A stretch of 64,000 nucleotides of DNA, from NCBI GenBank assembly GCA_000231825.2, contig JH720351.1, forward strand, positions 1-64,000, given 5' to 3'. Both the position numbers and the translations under genes were made by a program. Shown here piece after piece: positions 1 to 13,211 of this stretch. Below the pieces are notes generated by a model. The model was not told the DNA's origin and searched no databases. It saw nothing but the letters and a program-made list of their open reading frames with translations. Every line of letters starts with the position of its first letter. Within the stretch, counting starts at the first letter, position 1. Source of the DNA: Tetrahymena elliotti 4EA. Taxonomy: Eukaryota; Ciliophora; Oligohymenophorea; Hymenostomatida; Tetrahymenidae.

Positions 1-34
1 CCAACCCCAACCCCAACCCCAACCCCAACCCCAA
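1..34. repeat. Macronuclear telomere (CCCCAA repeats)
   Basis: The first 34 bases are CCAA followed by five exact CCCCAA units, after which the sequence becomes ordinary AT-rich DNA. This is the C-rich strand of the GGGGTT telomere used by Tetrahymena and related hymenostome ciliates. The orientation (C-strand 5' to 3' reading inward) is what is expected at the left end of a linear macronuclear chromosome, so base 1 is at or very near the physical end. The array is only a fraction of a natural telomere, as is usual at the edge of an assembly. Confidence 0.97.
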
Positions 35-605
35 TTATATTAGAAGAATAAATTCTTTATTTATTTATTTATGATATCTCTTAATTTATATAAAAAATTA
101 CATCATTTATAAATTAACTTATAATAAATATTTATCTGTTTAAATTTTATTTTTTAGAGTGAGTTCAAATAATTTGTAAGAAATTTAATTTAATTATTAT
201 TATTCATTCATTAAACATAAAAAAAAAAAAATTTTTTTGTGATTCTATAAAAAAGATTAAGAAGTTAAGGTATAAATAGTACTAAACTGATTATAAATTT
301 TAGGCATTACTTGAAGGGATATAAATATTGATTATCATATTTTTTCAGATTATATAATTAAATCTTTTACATCAAAAATTATCAAGTTACTTATTAAAAA
401 AGAAAAAAAGGTGGTTAAGAAGTATCTTTATGTTATGAATACTTTAGTGCTTTTTGATATTATTATTGTTATTAAAAAAACAAAAAGGAATTTTTTAATT
501 ATCAAAAACTTTATTATATTCAATTTAATTTTGGTTGATATCAAGAACTTAAAAGCTACAAAAGCATCAAGTTGAGTTGAAATATCTTGCATTCATTTAT
601 AAGAG
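35..605. other. Subtelomeric AT-rich spacer
   Basis: About 570 bases of very AT-rich DNA between the telomere and the first gene. I see no sustained code-6 reading frame, no RNA gene and no repeat array. The last part must hold the promoter and 5' UTR of the Ras-like gene. Confidence 0.6.
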
Positions 606-1501
606 ATGAGCAGCATAGTATAGTTTGAAAATATATATAACATATAGAGCCATAAAATATAAGAAAATGAAGAAAACATAATAGAAGCTAGCTCTATCAA
701 ATTGATGCTTTTAGGGAAAGAAACAGTGGGTAAAACATCATTTAAGAGCTGTTTATTAGAAGGAAAAATCCCTGAAGATCATCTCTAAACTTTTATTGAT
801 GCATATTACTTCGATTTAAGAGATTAAAGTGGAAAAGAGACAGTTGAATATGTTAGTAAAATTGCATTTTTTTATTACAATTTCAATTTTTGATGCAAGC
901 TCTATGATCTTAAGTTACTAAAGATTTACATTATAAATAAATAATAGGGATTTAAGATTCAGCAGGCTAAGAAGAGTATTAATCTATAATAGAATAGATG
1001 ATATTTTACAATGATGGCTTTTTCATAGTATACTCTATTGACGATTCTGATAGCTTTCAATAAATTTAAAACTAGATATGGAAAAAAATCTTAATTAGTA
1101 AATAAGACTAAAAATTTTTTGCAGTACTGATTGGAAACAAAAAGGATTTAGAAGAAAGTAGAAAAGTTTCTTTTTTAGAAGGGTAAAATTTAGCAAATAA
1201 ATTTGGAATCCCATTTCATGAGATATCTTTGAAAAATGATCCTAAATCAGCAAAGGTCATATTCAATTAGCTAATTTTAAGTATGAAAAAAGATGAATAT
1301 TAATACCCTCAATATATTTAGTAATAAAATTTAGAGAGTAACACCTCAAATATAAGCAGTATTTCCTAAACAAGGTCTAAAAAGAATTCTATTCATAGTA
1401 TAGACCATAAATTTTAAAAATAAATTATTTCTAATGATAACTAAAATAATAAAAACTAAGAAATTTAAAAAGAGAAAAATTGCTGCTGTAGCATTTTTTG
1501 A
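606..1501 (+). CDS. Ras-like small GTPase with C-terminal CaaX box
   Basis: A 267-residue GTP-binding switch protein in two exons (606-855, 948-1501; intron 856-947, GTAAAA...ATAG). The G-boxes are visible: P-loop LLGKETVGKTS near residue 37-47 (GxxxxGKT), DSAGQE (G3, just after the intron) and GNKKDL (G4, NKxD). The Gln of DSAGQE, the catalytic Gln61 equivalent, is encoded by TAA at 968-970. The protein ends CCCSIF, a CaaX-type signal for prenylation with two extra cysteines, so it should sit on a membrane. An N/K/Q-rich linker separates the G domain from the tail. The P-loop has Lys-Glu-Thr where Ras has Ala-Gly-Gly (positions 11-13), so I assign only the Ras superfamily (Ras, Rap or Rheb-like rather than a double-Cys Rab). 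The ATG at 606 is the first in frame, and the TGA at 1499 is the only stop. Confidence 0.85.
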
Positions 1502-2448
1502 ATTTTTGATAAATACATTTACCAAACATTTAATTAATAATCGATGGTAAAACTTCAACTCTGAAATATAAGTGATAAGATATAAGAAATGACTATTTTA
1601 TAATAAATTAATTAACAAAATAAAATAAAAAATACTTATTCAAATAAAATATATTAGTTAAACTAAAAAAACTAACAATTTTAAGATATTTATTTCATTA
1701 TTTATACATAATCTTCTGAATTTAAATATTTTGTACCAAATTTATCTTTCATTCATGATACTAATTTTAATACCTCTACTATCTTCAAACTAAACTAAGT
1801 TTGTTTTAAAATGATAAAACATCCAACAAATTATTTTTAATAAATATTTTTAAATTTTATTTGATTTGATTTGTAAGAAGAATCTAATTGTAACAATTTT
1901 AGTTAAATAATTACAATCTTTTGATTTGAGTTTTTTTGATTAAAAAAATAGTAACCACAAAATTAAAAATGTATTTAACTGACATCAAAATGAATGTCTG
2001 TTTAATTGATTAGAGATAAAAGAAATATAAACATTAATTTACCAAAAAAATATGCCCTATTATTTTACATAATTTTCAATATTCTTTGAATACTTTAATT
2101 AATTCTCTTTTAGTTTAAAAAAATTTTAAAAAAACCAAATCAAAATATTTCATTTTAGTAAAGATTTTTTAATAGTTAATTCAATTTATTCTTTTTTAAT
2201 ACTACCAAAAATTGAATTATTTATGATTCGTCTAAATAAATTTAACAAATAAAAATTATTTTTCAAATTAACAACAAACTATTATATTTATGGCTAAATT
2301 ACTAAGCTAACTCAAATGTAGGTTTTTTTAAAATATTTCTCTTTTTTAATAATTTAAATAACATCAAATATAAAAACAAATAATAATTAGAAAATATACT
2401 GGCTATGATAAGAATTTTATAGAGAGTTATTATATTTTTTGAAAAAAA
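1502..2448. other. Intergenic spacer, convergent genes
   Basis: About 950 bases of AT-rich DNA between the 3' ends of the Ras-like gene (+) and the PHD-finger gene (-). It should contain both polyadenylation regions. I see no gene here. Confidence 0.6.
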
Positions 2449-5400
2449 TCATTTTTCAACAATAAAATAGCTGATAACCTAGTCTTTCACTTTTGCACAT
2501 TTTTCAATAAAGAAAATTATAATGCAATTATCTTCTTCTTAGTAAATTGCATCAACAAATGGCTTAGAAAAACTAAGAACTTTTTGTTATTAATTCACAC
2601 CATCGAGCCATTAAAGGTGTATTTACTCTTCATATAATTAAAGTAAGATTTTCTTTTAACTTTAGACATAATATTTTATGCATTAGTACTTGTTTGAATG
2701 AGAATAAACAGACTAGTTTTCACAAAATTTATAGCCATTCTTTTCATAAACAAGTATCCTTTTCTAATAGTCCATAAATACTTACTTTAGGTCAAATGGA
2801 TCAACTACATTCATTTAAAGTAATGGAATGTTACTTTCTATGCTAATTACTGGTTTATCAGAATCTTTATCTAAATCAGGACATAAATATATAGTTTACC
2901 TATCTTCACTTAGAAACATAAAATAGTTCTACTAGTTTTGATCTTTATAAAAGCATAGTTGCTAAAAATTTTAGAACATTTCATCAAGGTCAAATTTCTC
3001 CTCTACAATTGAAATAGTTTTCTCAAAAAATGAAAGATTTAAGCATTTCAGCTCATTTTTCTAATTTCCTTAAGTATATATCTATATACAATTTTCATTT
3101 GAACTTAGGTAAAAAGCTTAATTTTTATTAAATGTCTATGCCATTTTCCATGAATTTTTTTCCTAAACTGAGAATACTGTCATAGTCTACTCATGAGAAA
3201 ATATTAAATAAGATGATCCTATTTTTCCAAAATAAATAAATAAATGAATATTGCTGGATTGTATTGAAAGATTAATCAATGAAACATTAATTTAGAAAAA
3301 ATTTGGATAAAAAAACTTACTTTTAAAAATGACATGCCCAGCATAGAAGTATGAGGTTTCAGGACTATTTTCTTTGTAGAATACAGATTGGAGTTTTCTG
3401 GAATCAGTAAGATTTTTATCAAAGTTAAAAACTTCAATTTCAAATGGATGATTTTTGATAAGGGCTATCAAATTCACTTCAGCTTTAGATCTCTTATTCT
3501 TTTTATACTTTTCTAATTCTACTTAGCAGCTAAATATCTAATTTTGATGGAATTTAATTGAATCATGATTGGATTTATCAGATTTTAAATTCAAAATTTC
3601 TACATTAGAGGAATCTAGATTAAATTATTTGATGGGAGTAAATTTTTAATCTTCAATTTATTCAATCTCAAATTTTTCCTCTTAAATTTTATTTGTGTTC
3701 TAAAATTATACTTCTTCTTAGTCAATTATATCAATTTGATCATTTTGGAGGTCTCTCTTTTAAATATTAGGACTATTTTTATTTAAGTTAGCCAGATCTT
3801 CACTACTTTTATTACCTTTTTTGCTAGATTATGGAGAGTGCTTTTATTTATTATCCATAATGTCTTTTTTTTGCAATTGGGGAGATTTAGATAGATTTTA
3901 TTCCACTTACTATTAAGAAAAAATATTGTTGTTGTTCGTATTGTCTTCATGTATATCAGGAGCATATTTATTTAGTAATCTTTGTAATTTTTAATCAGAG
4001 TTCTCTTTACCTTTAGTGTCATCTGGAGATTAATTATGACTTTTTTCTTAACTAATTGGACTTTATTTTTTATCATGATATAAATCACTTTTTTAAGCAG
4101 ATCCAATAATTTTTTATGCACTTTCCAAACTTTTTTTGAGAGAGTTAGAGCTAATAAGATTGTTACTATTTTCACCTCCTTTTATAAAGCTTATACTGTT
4201 TTCAGAACCAAATAAAGTGGAATTCAGCATACTCAAGGATGAAGTATTCATTCCCTTCTTATTTTGTTATTTTTTATTTGATCTTTAATTTTCATTAAAA
4301 GATTAGCCATTATTTTTAAAAGCAAAATTTCTCTATTTTTGCAAATACTTTCTATGTTTTTTAGATCTCTTTTGTATTTAAGACTCATCTTTCTGACAAT
4401 CTTCACAAAACCATTCATCATCAGTTTTAGGTATACATTATTAGTTTTCTTCATCACTCTCATTATTTTTTATCTGCCCTATTTTTTCTAAACACTTCAG
4501 ATGGAACCATTATTTTAGACATTTCTTGTTATAGCATAACCTAACTTCATCTTTTTTTTCTTCTTGGCAATAACATGGAAGCTTTACTTTTTGTTCTAAA
4601 AAATGATAAATGATAAGAAATAATTTAATGTAATTTACATTTAGATTTGGCAGATTACTACTTCTTCGATTTTTACATTTCATCTTCGTTTTAAACACTC
4701 TCTTTATCACATTCGTCAACTCTTTCTTCATTATTTGAAAAAATTTAATTTCTTTTTTAAATATTTTTATCAGCTGGAGTATTGATATTTTCTTCTTAGG
4801 ATAATAGAATGATGCTCTCATCTGTAATTCTTTTTTTAAACTAAAAAAAAGATATTAATAAAAATTTATTAGAATATCATAATACTGTTTATGCTTTATT
4901 CTGGTAATTTTATGGGGGGGATCTTAATTTTTTTTGCTTCTGTTAATACTCCAAAAGAATTTCTGTTTTCTGATCATACTAATTCTATAAGAAATGAAAT
5001 AAAATTAGATAAAAAATATTAAAAATTATAATTTACTCCATCCTCTTCATATTTACGGATATCTCCTATAATGTTTAGTAATGCTTTCATTGATAATTGG
5101 AAGCAATATTTCTCTTTATTTCCTTTCTAAAAAAATATTTTACAATCAATAAATCAAAAAAAAGAAAATACCTCTAAATCATCATGCAAATGTTTTTTAT
5201 AAGAATAGGTTTTCTCTATCCCTTTCAACTTCTTTTCATCCTCATAAGAACATGTTTTTGTATAATCATTACTTGTAATTTTACGCAACTTTTCTTTATT
5301 GCGATAGTATTTAATCATCTGCCCTTCCTTTTTAACTATTGAAAAAGTATTATTAAAAAAATTATTGAGTATATATAGCTTGTAAAAAATCAACATTTTT

Positions 5401-6658
5401 ATTTACAATCTTATTTTTCTTTTTTTAAATATTCGAAAATGTTTTCAAATCTGTCTTCTTATTTCTCGGCTTGTAGTTTTACTCTTTCACATCTTGTTAT
5501 AAAATCATCTTCTGATGTGGCTTCACTATCAAATGAAGGATACTTCACTTATATTTCTTCTTGAGCTTATCTTCGTAAAGGTTCTTAAATTTTATTTTAT
5601 TGATTGTTTTTAGCATTTTCTTTTTACATCAACTGATTCATGAAACTTCCTTTATTGTTTTCTTAAATATTGCTTTTTATTTAATTTTATTTTTAAGTTG
5701 TCTGCATTAAATTAAAATTATTTGTTGTTTTTTCTTCATTCATAAAATTATTATTATTATTATTTACTGTAGCAACTCTTTAGTAGTCAAACACTTTATT
5801 CAGGCTATTTATTTTTTGATTCTAGTTTTCATAGTTGTTATTTTATTTAGTTGCTTGACTATTTTGATAATTTTAAGATGAGTGCATTTAAGGTCTTAGC
5901 TCATAAAACTAAGTTTTCATATTTTGAACATAATTTCTATTATTAAATATATTCTGAGGTGCGTTTTTATGGTCATCACTAGAATTTCCTACTTCAATGT
6001 CATCATTGTTTTGGTTGTAATAATAGTTTTAGCTTACTTCTTCGATATCATCTAAGTCAGCACCATCACTCTCATCAATTTAATCATCGTCTTCATCCTC
6101 GATATCTATGTAATTACACTAAGCAGGATTAACTTGAATTCTATCTCTTTGGTTAAGTTAATCCATACTAAGATATCTCTAATTTAAGGTATTATTATTA
6201 TTTCTAAGCATGTCAGGTCCTTAAAATTTATTGGCATTCAAATTATTTTGAATTCTTTCAACTGATGGAACTCCATTTAAAATCTATTTTCCTCTATTTA
6301 AATAGTTATTTCCAACAACTTATCTGTCTTGTTATTAAGATAGGTTTTCTATTTCTATTAGTCTATTGACATTTTATTTACTTTAAAATCTTTCCAACTA
6401 ATTTACTCCATCTTAGCTGTAGTATCTCTGTTGAGGAATTTATTAGAAATTATTTATAGGTTACTATTGTTATAATAGCCTTAAGCTATTGTTTTGCTAA
6501 ACTGAATATTAGCACATATCATTTCCATTAGGATAGTAATTTTGAAACTATTAAACCCCAATCTGCTAAAGGTTTTAGCTATAATTGATTAAACGATTTC
6601 CACTTATCAAATTATTTCTATTAAAATCTTATCTTTGTTGACTTTATGAGAAATTCAT
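2449..6658 (-). CDS. Large PHD-finger protein
   Basis: A predicted 1317-residue protein in six exons. Introns on the + strand are 5336-5406, 5127-5171, 4985-5036, 4841-4885 and 4596-4638. All exon phases agree and no TGA occurs until 2449-2451. Residues 1-417 are Asn/Gln-rich and contain an acidic patch (DIEDEDDDQIDES-like). Residues 610-669 form a C4HC3 PHD zinc finger: Cys610, Cys612, Cys623, Cys628, His634, Cys637 (context WFHLKC), Cys666 and Cys669 (WFCEDC). The tryptophan just before the last Cys pair is typical of PHD fingers that read histone H3 tails. The rest, to the C terminus, has no domain I recognise; it starts K/N/S-rich, and the last 350 residues look folded. A nuclear chromatin-reader role is inferred from the PHD finger only. 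The ATG at 6658 is the first in the open frame. Confidence 0.85.
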
Positions 6659-7821
6659 TTTGGAGTTTTTTTCTTTTTTTTAATTAATTTTTGATATCAA
6701 AGTTTATATATTTTGCTTGTTTAATTTAATTAAAGTAAAGTAGTAATAAAATCTAATTATTAGAGTGCTATCAATAAAATGATTACAAAATTTCTCTCTC
6801 TCCTAATTATAAATATCTTTAGAATGTCAACTCAATTTTTTACAAGCTATTTAAATTCAAATATCAAAAATTTATTTAAAAAATTAATTAATTTAAATTT
6901 AATCAAATCTAATGAACATATTGAATATTCCTCAATCAAATTAAAGTTATTCTAAAACATCTTTTAATTTAATTGACACAGAACTACCTACAATAATTTT
7001 TAACTTTTTTTAAAAAGCTAAATTCGTTTTTCTTATCTCTATCTTCATTTATATCTCAAATTTATTGAAAAAAATTTTCTATTTTTGATTTAAGGAAATC
7101 ATTATGATAAGATAAATAAAATTTCTTTATTCATATTATATTACAAATCTAAATAGGAAAAATATTATTTGTTTGATTTAAGCTTATTAACAAATTTTAT
7201 TAAATTAATCACTTTTATTAATAAACATTCTTGAGTTGCCTTCTCAAAATTTATTTAATTTTACAATTATTACTTTAAATATCTATCCTGAAGGGGATTA
7301 TTAAATTTTCTTATTTAGTAAAATTAATTTAATTTCTTTTTTCTTAGTTTTACAAAATTAATTGATTCATGCTATTAGACCTAGTATGAGCTTCCCTCCT
7401 ATAAATCAATCTAAAAAAAAATTCAATTGGCAGCCTATATAATGTTATCAATCCTTCAATTTTTACATTTATTTTTTGAATTTTTAATTCCTATTATCTT
7501 GCAATAAAAATAAATTTTATTTTCAACATAAAGAATTTATCTATCAAATATTTTATTTTTATTTCATCTTTCTTACTTCATAAAATAGTTTATCATGACA
7601 TATTAGTGTCTGTTAATATTTTTAATAAAACTAATGTTTTAATTAATGCATTTAAATAAATGAGATATTATAATTTTATTATTATAAAAGTAACTATAAC
7701 GAGTACAACGATTTATAAATTATATCTTACGATTGAAATAAAATTTATTTTACTTTATAATTAAGAAATATTTGTTTCTTTTTTTTTGAATATACTATTA
7801 TTTTATTATAAAAATTATTTA
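6659..7821. other. Intergenic spacer
   Basis: About 1.16 kb of AT-rich DNA upstream of the PHD-finger gene and downstream of the hydrolase gene, both on the minus strand. I see no sustained frame or structural element. Confidence 0.6.
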
Positions 7822-9125
7822 TCACAGCTTAGGAAGAAAAGTGCCAGGAGGAATTACACCAGGAGGGTTTCTGATAGCATTTTTATAGTAGTAGTCAACT
7901 GGCAATTTCTCAATTAATTAAATAAAGCATCTCATAGGCTTAGATAATTCTCTAGAACGCTTTGTATGAATTGTATGTCCAGTTTTTTTCATAACAAAAA
8001 CAAAATTTTCTTATACATTATCAAAATTGAAATTATTAATTTAGTTCAAAATAGGGTCATTTCTTACTAAATCTTTTTCTGCTTCAGTCATAAACTAAAA
8101 TCTCTACTTAATATATGTGTAAAAGTAATACTCATATCTCATTAGATCAGTATCAATAAGAGGATCAAACTCTCCACAGCAGTAAAATTTAAGAATTGGT
8201 AAGTCATTGTGTCCCATTTAATAGTATTCAGTCCATCCATCTTCTCCAACAGTCATAAAAGCTTTGAACCAAATCATTAATGTTTCTGGATCATTACACA
8301 TGATAGGAACATTTTCAAATTCAAAATAATTACCATCATGATCACTTTTAAATCTCTAGAATAAATGTCTACGAAATTCTATGCTTTCAAAAAGTTCAGG
8401 ATTCTTTCTTAATCCATATTCTTCATCATATCTATTAAAGACACTATACATATAGGTATGAGCTGGGATCCACAATATTGTAGGGCCGGCTATATTAATA
8501 TGAGCTTTAAACATTTTAGGATACTTTTTATGACAAAATCTCCACATGACAGTACCTCCAGAGTATCCAAGAGATATAACTTATCTATTTATTTAAAGAT
8601 GATCTCTAATAAGCATCATAATTAAATCTCCTAGTTCATCTAAATATCCATGATAATCTCCTCTAAAGATTTCTTTTTCTCCGTCCATGCCAGGTACCAT
8701 AAAATTAATCCACCTGCATAGTAATTAACCACTAGGATTTTGAGAAGGATCAGTTATAGTTTACTGTAAGCCTGCCATTTCTTTAGGATCTCCAGGCCAT
8801 CCATGTATAGTTACTACTATCTAGTTGTTATGAAAACTTTCTCCTTCTTTAAGTTTTTCTAAGTTATCTGTATAGTAGCAATACCAACCATTCTTAAAGG
8901 TAGCTTTTCTAATTGTTTCTTAAAAGGCAAACTTTTAACCTTTAGTAAAATATTCTATTCCATACTTTTATTCATTTTCCTTTGCAATTTTATCAATTTG
9001 CTTGAAAAGCGGTTTATCTTTTTAATTGATAATAAAAAAAATTAGTTTATTCAAATAGATGGAAAAATACTCTTCAAAAATCTTTAAATATTATTTTCAA
9101 GTGAAATGTATTGATTGGTAGGCAT
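7822..9125 (-). CDS. Alpha/beta hydrolase, epoxide-hydrolase-like fold with serine nucleophile
   Basis: A 416-residue enzyme in two exons (9125-9071 and 9017-7822; intron 9018-9070, 53 nt). The oxyanion-hole motif HGWPGDP resembles the HGWPG of epoxide hydrolases. The nucleophile elbow is LGYSGGT with Ser171, where true epoxide hydrolases have Asp. The other triad members are probably Asp303 (GEFDPLID) and His366 (KKTGHTIH). The expected chemistry is therefore ester, lipid or peptide hydrolysis rather than epoxide opening; the substrate is unknown. There is no clear signal peptide. The N-terminal exon (MPTNQYISLENN...) is short. It was chosen because its phase fits the splice and because the longer upstream frame starting near 9287 runs into TGA. 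Confidence 0.85.
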
Positions 9126-11037
9126 TCTAAATTTAGGGAGAATGAACCCACAAATCAACAGAGAACTTCTCCTAAAATAGTATTTGTTTTTTTTGTTTGC
9201 TTTTATGTGATTTGTAAGTAGAATAATTAAATATTACTTTCAATTCTGGGAAGACCAGTAAATTTGAATATTTCTTTGCTTGCCATAATTTTTCAATAAT
9301 TAGTTTATAAAAGGGAAATAATATGAAGCGTTATTATCTATTCAACCTATATTTTGATAATCTTTGAGAGTAGCCTTATTTTTTGCTTGCTTTTAAATAG
9401 GATATGCTATTTTATTTCTTTTTTCAAAACTTTTATGGTTTAAAAAAATTGTTTACTTGATTTTAATAAATCTAAAATTTATCTTTTCAAATAAAACCTT
9501 TAAGGCAATAATCTAAATAAGATAAGCGACAAGTACTTTCTTATGACGTATTGATTATTTTGCATATTTAATACATTTAATTTATCATACGTCGATTAAA
9601 TCATACTCTAGTCTGATATACCTAACTAAAAAAAACTTCTGTAAAAAAATGTTTTAAATGCTAAATTTAGCTTGTTATTATCATTATGTATTTATTTCTT
9701 GCTTTTAAAAATATTGAATTACTTTTTTTAATTTATAATCAATCTATTTTTAAATTGTTCATAGTTTAACAATAATATTATAAACAAACACATTTTAAAT
9801 CACCGAATAAAGAAGTGAATTTTCTTTTTCTTCTTCTTCTATTTTTAATTATGTTTATTCTCAATTGGCATCATAATCACAATTTATTAATTAATATATG
9901 ATGAGCTAAAATAATATAGATAGCTGATTGAATCTTCATTATGAAATTTAATTCTTCCAAAGCAGAAACATTTCAAATAAACATTAACTTTAAAGCAAAA
10001 CGTATTTTATATTCAATTTCCTAAATTAACTAAATTAATTTTTAAAAGAAAAAAATCAAAACAAATTTATATTTTTTATTATCTTGCTTAGAAATTTTAT
10101 TTATGAAAAAAAGTTTTTCAATATCTTTTTAATTTAAAAAAAAAATATTTATAGATTCAAAAAAATTTACAATTATGTATTTAAAATATAAATAAGTTAA
10201 TATGTTTGTTTGTAGTCAAATATCTTTTAAATTTAATTTTCTTAACTCAAAAAACTTATTATTCTTACTTTTAAAACAGATATTTTGTTTTAAATTTAAA
10301 TCAGTTTTTGGAAGCTTTTATAAATTTTGAATTTAGTTTGATGAAAAAATAATCATTTTTTAAAAATATTAATTGGATTTTCATTTTATTAAATTCATTT
10401 TATTTGAATTAAAATACTAAAACTTTGATGACATATAAAATAATTATTTATTTCTTTTAGAGTTAATATTTTTAATTTAAAATTTTTTAAATCAACAATA
10501 AAAAAGTTCAAAATTTAGAACTATTAGTTATTAGCCTAGAAAGCAATAATTTTATACAACCAAACAAAATCATTAATGAATTAGTCTTTAAAATTAAACA
10601 ATAATAAAATTTTTTTTAATCAAATAGAATTGTGATGTTTATCTATCAGTATATATTGAAAAAAATTCAAAAGAAGTCATAGAAGATCTTTTCAAAATGT
10701 AAAAGATATTCTCCAATAATTTAAATTATAAAAAGGAGAGATAAAATATTTAATAATTTTTAACACTTATTTTCAGTAATGAATTATTAATATTGTTTTT
10801 GAAATATTTATTTTGAAAATGCGGAATAGTAAAAATAATTTGAAATTTAAGATAATTATAATATAAATATCAAGAAGCTATAAATTATGAAGATAAATTT
10901 ATAATTAGATAAAATAACTTATTTTATCTTAAGAAATCTGATGTGGAGTAAAAGTTTTAAGTTTTTTATTTGAGTGTATAAGTATAAGTTGTTAAAAGAT
11001 GTTTGATTGAGATTAATATTAGTTATTTGTTTTTTTA
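9126..11037. other. Intergenic spacer
   Basis: About 1.9 kb, extremely AT-rich, between two minus-strand genes. A short open stretch near 9287-9150 (MASKEIF...) is interrupted by TGA and is probably 5' UTR or upstream noncoding DNA. I see nothing else. Confidence 0.55.
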
Positions 11038-13211
11038 TCATTCACAATTTTTAGCTGTAGTAATATTTTCTGAAAAGAACAGTTAAGATACTATTTTTTA
11101 ATCTTTAAGAAGTAATCCTTAAAGTTTATCTAAACGATCGATTATTGATTAATCGAAAGCTAAATATTCTTCACGAATGGATTCTATGGAGGTATTGGAT
11201 TTTTTGGTATTTTATGAAATATCTAGATTACTTGCTATTATTTCTTTGTCATCATCACAGACACTCAAACTCTTTTTAGCAATTTTTTCATTAGTTCTTT
11301 ATAAATGAGAATCACTATCTGTTGATTAAGCAGTTTAGTGTCCTTGCTTAATAGTCTAAATTTATGGATTATTTATTTATTAATTCATAATTTGCTATTG
11401 GTTTATTTCACCAAGTAAATTGTTCATTAACTATAAATCAGTAAATTAAGAATTTTATCTTGAATGATTATTATAGATAGTGGAAAAGAAAGATTCATTT
11501 TTTTGTTTATTTCCTGTTTGTAATTCAAAGCTATAGTGGTTTTGTTTGTTATTTATGTTACTATTTAAGGCTGTTGATAAAAAGTTTGAAGACTAATAGT
11601 TTTCATATTACATATTTTAGTACTCAGTGTTTTCTATAGATTTATTGGGAGTAAGATTCTAGAATGTCTCACTTATATTAGCTTTGAGCTAAGTTTAAAG
11701 TTCTTCGTTAACTTGAATTTTAATTTAATTGCACATTTCCTTTAATTCTACTTAAATCATTTATCTAGCCTTATCAATTTAAGACTAATCTTCTTTTTCC
11801 TTTGTTTATTTAATTATCTTTTAGGTCAATTCCTAAATGAATTTTTACTGGTCTTTTATTTTTTTTTGGAGTAGAAGAATGTCGCTTTGCATTTTTTTAA
11901 TTAAAATCTACTCTTGTTAATTAGGTTTCAATGAAAGCTTAAAAAGCTTCTCTTATAATCCTTTAATCTAATCATTTTTTTCTTATAGCTTTTTTTTTAG
12001 CTCTTAATTTTCTTACTCATAGTAGCTCTACCTCATCCTTTTTTTACTAAGCATTCCTGCTATTTCTCCTAATTATTCATTATCTGAACCATCTAATTCC
12101 TCATCGTTTTCTGTATTAAGAGTTTCTAAATCTTTAGTGTACTATTTACTTCTTTATTGATTTTTTAAAATAATAATTTGAGTCTATTTGAAGAAAGGGA
12201 AATAGAAATAAAATTTTTAATAATATTTTACAAGCTTTTCGGTAAATTTTAGAAAATTGTGTTAGAGGATATGAGTAATAAGTATCTATCGAAGCGATTT
12301 TAAAGCATCCTCTGGGTTAAAAAATCTTAAAAGACTTTGAAAATGGTTTACTCCAACCTATTAAACTATAATTAAAAATTAATTTATGTTACTTGGTGTG
12401 CTAATTAGGTTACTTATTAAGAAAAATTAGTTCTTTAGAAGAAAATAGATTATCTATTGCTAAAAACGCTACAAAGGAGCTGAAATAGATAGATGGAAAA
12501 TAAAAAATTACGGATTTTGATATAAATATACTATCAACGAGAGTTATTTGAGTTTCGAATCTGAGGAAGTTTACAAAAAACGAAGATATGTATTTATGAT
12601 ACTTTTATGCTAAGAAACTTAAGTCGAAATTTTTATTATTTTTGCAGAAAGACTCATTTTAAAACTGGCTGTTTATTTTTTATGACAGAACATCAATTAC
12701 TTTCTCACTTTCCATTATGTATTATGGCAAAATTGAGAAGTATGATTTTAGAAATTTAAATGCTAAAGATTAAGAGCTTAAAAGCAGAAAGAAGTAGGAC
12801 AATTATAGAAGCTCTACTGAAACATTTAATTTTTTGTAAATATTAAAAAAGGGAATCAGTAACCCAAGAACCTTTTCTTTCGCTTGTTTATAGTCAACTT
12901 ATAATTCATAAACTATTTCAAATAAGCTAAAATTGAATGCATTTGGAGCTATAAACCCTTTTTCTAAAGCTTATTATGCCTACTATACTTTCTTCTATAA
13001 ATCTTTATTTGTTTATAACTCTTTACTACTTTTTTAGTACAACTCTTAAAAATCTTCATCTACTTCTTACCTAATTAAAAATAGCAATAAAATATATTTT
13101 AAACAAGGTGATTTATTACTTATTGGTATTTAAATATCTCAGCCAATTAATAGCTATTTAAGAGTCCTCTCCAAATTGAAGTTAGCACTAAATTAATTAT
13201 AAAAAATACAT
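11038..13211 (-). CDS. Unrecognised coiled-coil protein
   Basis: A predicted 636-residue protein in four exons (introns 13071-13119, 12366-12531 and 12184-12231). Every splice keeps phase, which is why this structure was preferred although more than one frame is open in parts of 12200-13000. The N-terminal half (residues 1-255) looks alpha-helical, with many Gln and Leu residues (e.g. LQKKVQQAQQALEKG). Residues about 270-420 are an acidic patch followed by a strong coiled coil (KKRMRQSYYEQENQELKKKL onward). The C-terminal third is rich in N, Q and S. I do not recognise a family. A structural or scaffolding role is possible but unproven. Exons 2 and 3 are the least certain part. Confidence 0.65.

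Noticed and set aside
9140..9287. Upstream frame MASKEIFKFTGLPRIES as the start of the hydrolase
   Set aside because: It reaches TGA, and no GT...AG intron of correct phase links it to the hydrolase exon; MPTNQ at 9125 fits.
12386..12522. Forward frame MLLGVLIRLL... ending KNYGF, opposite the coiled-coil gene
   Set aside because: It is under 50 codons and meets TGA. It overlaps an intron and exons of the minus-strand gene, whose phases agree, so it is a chance frame.
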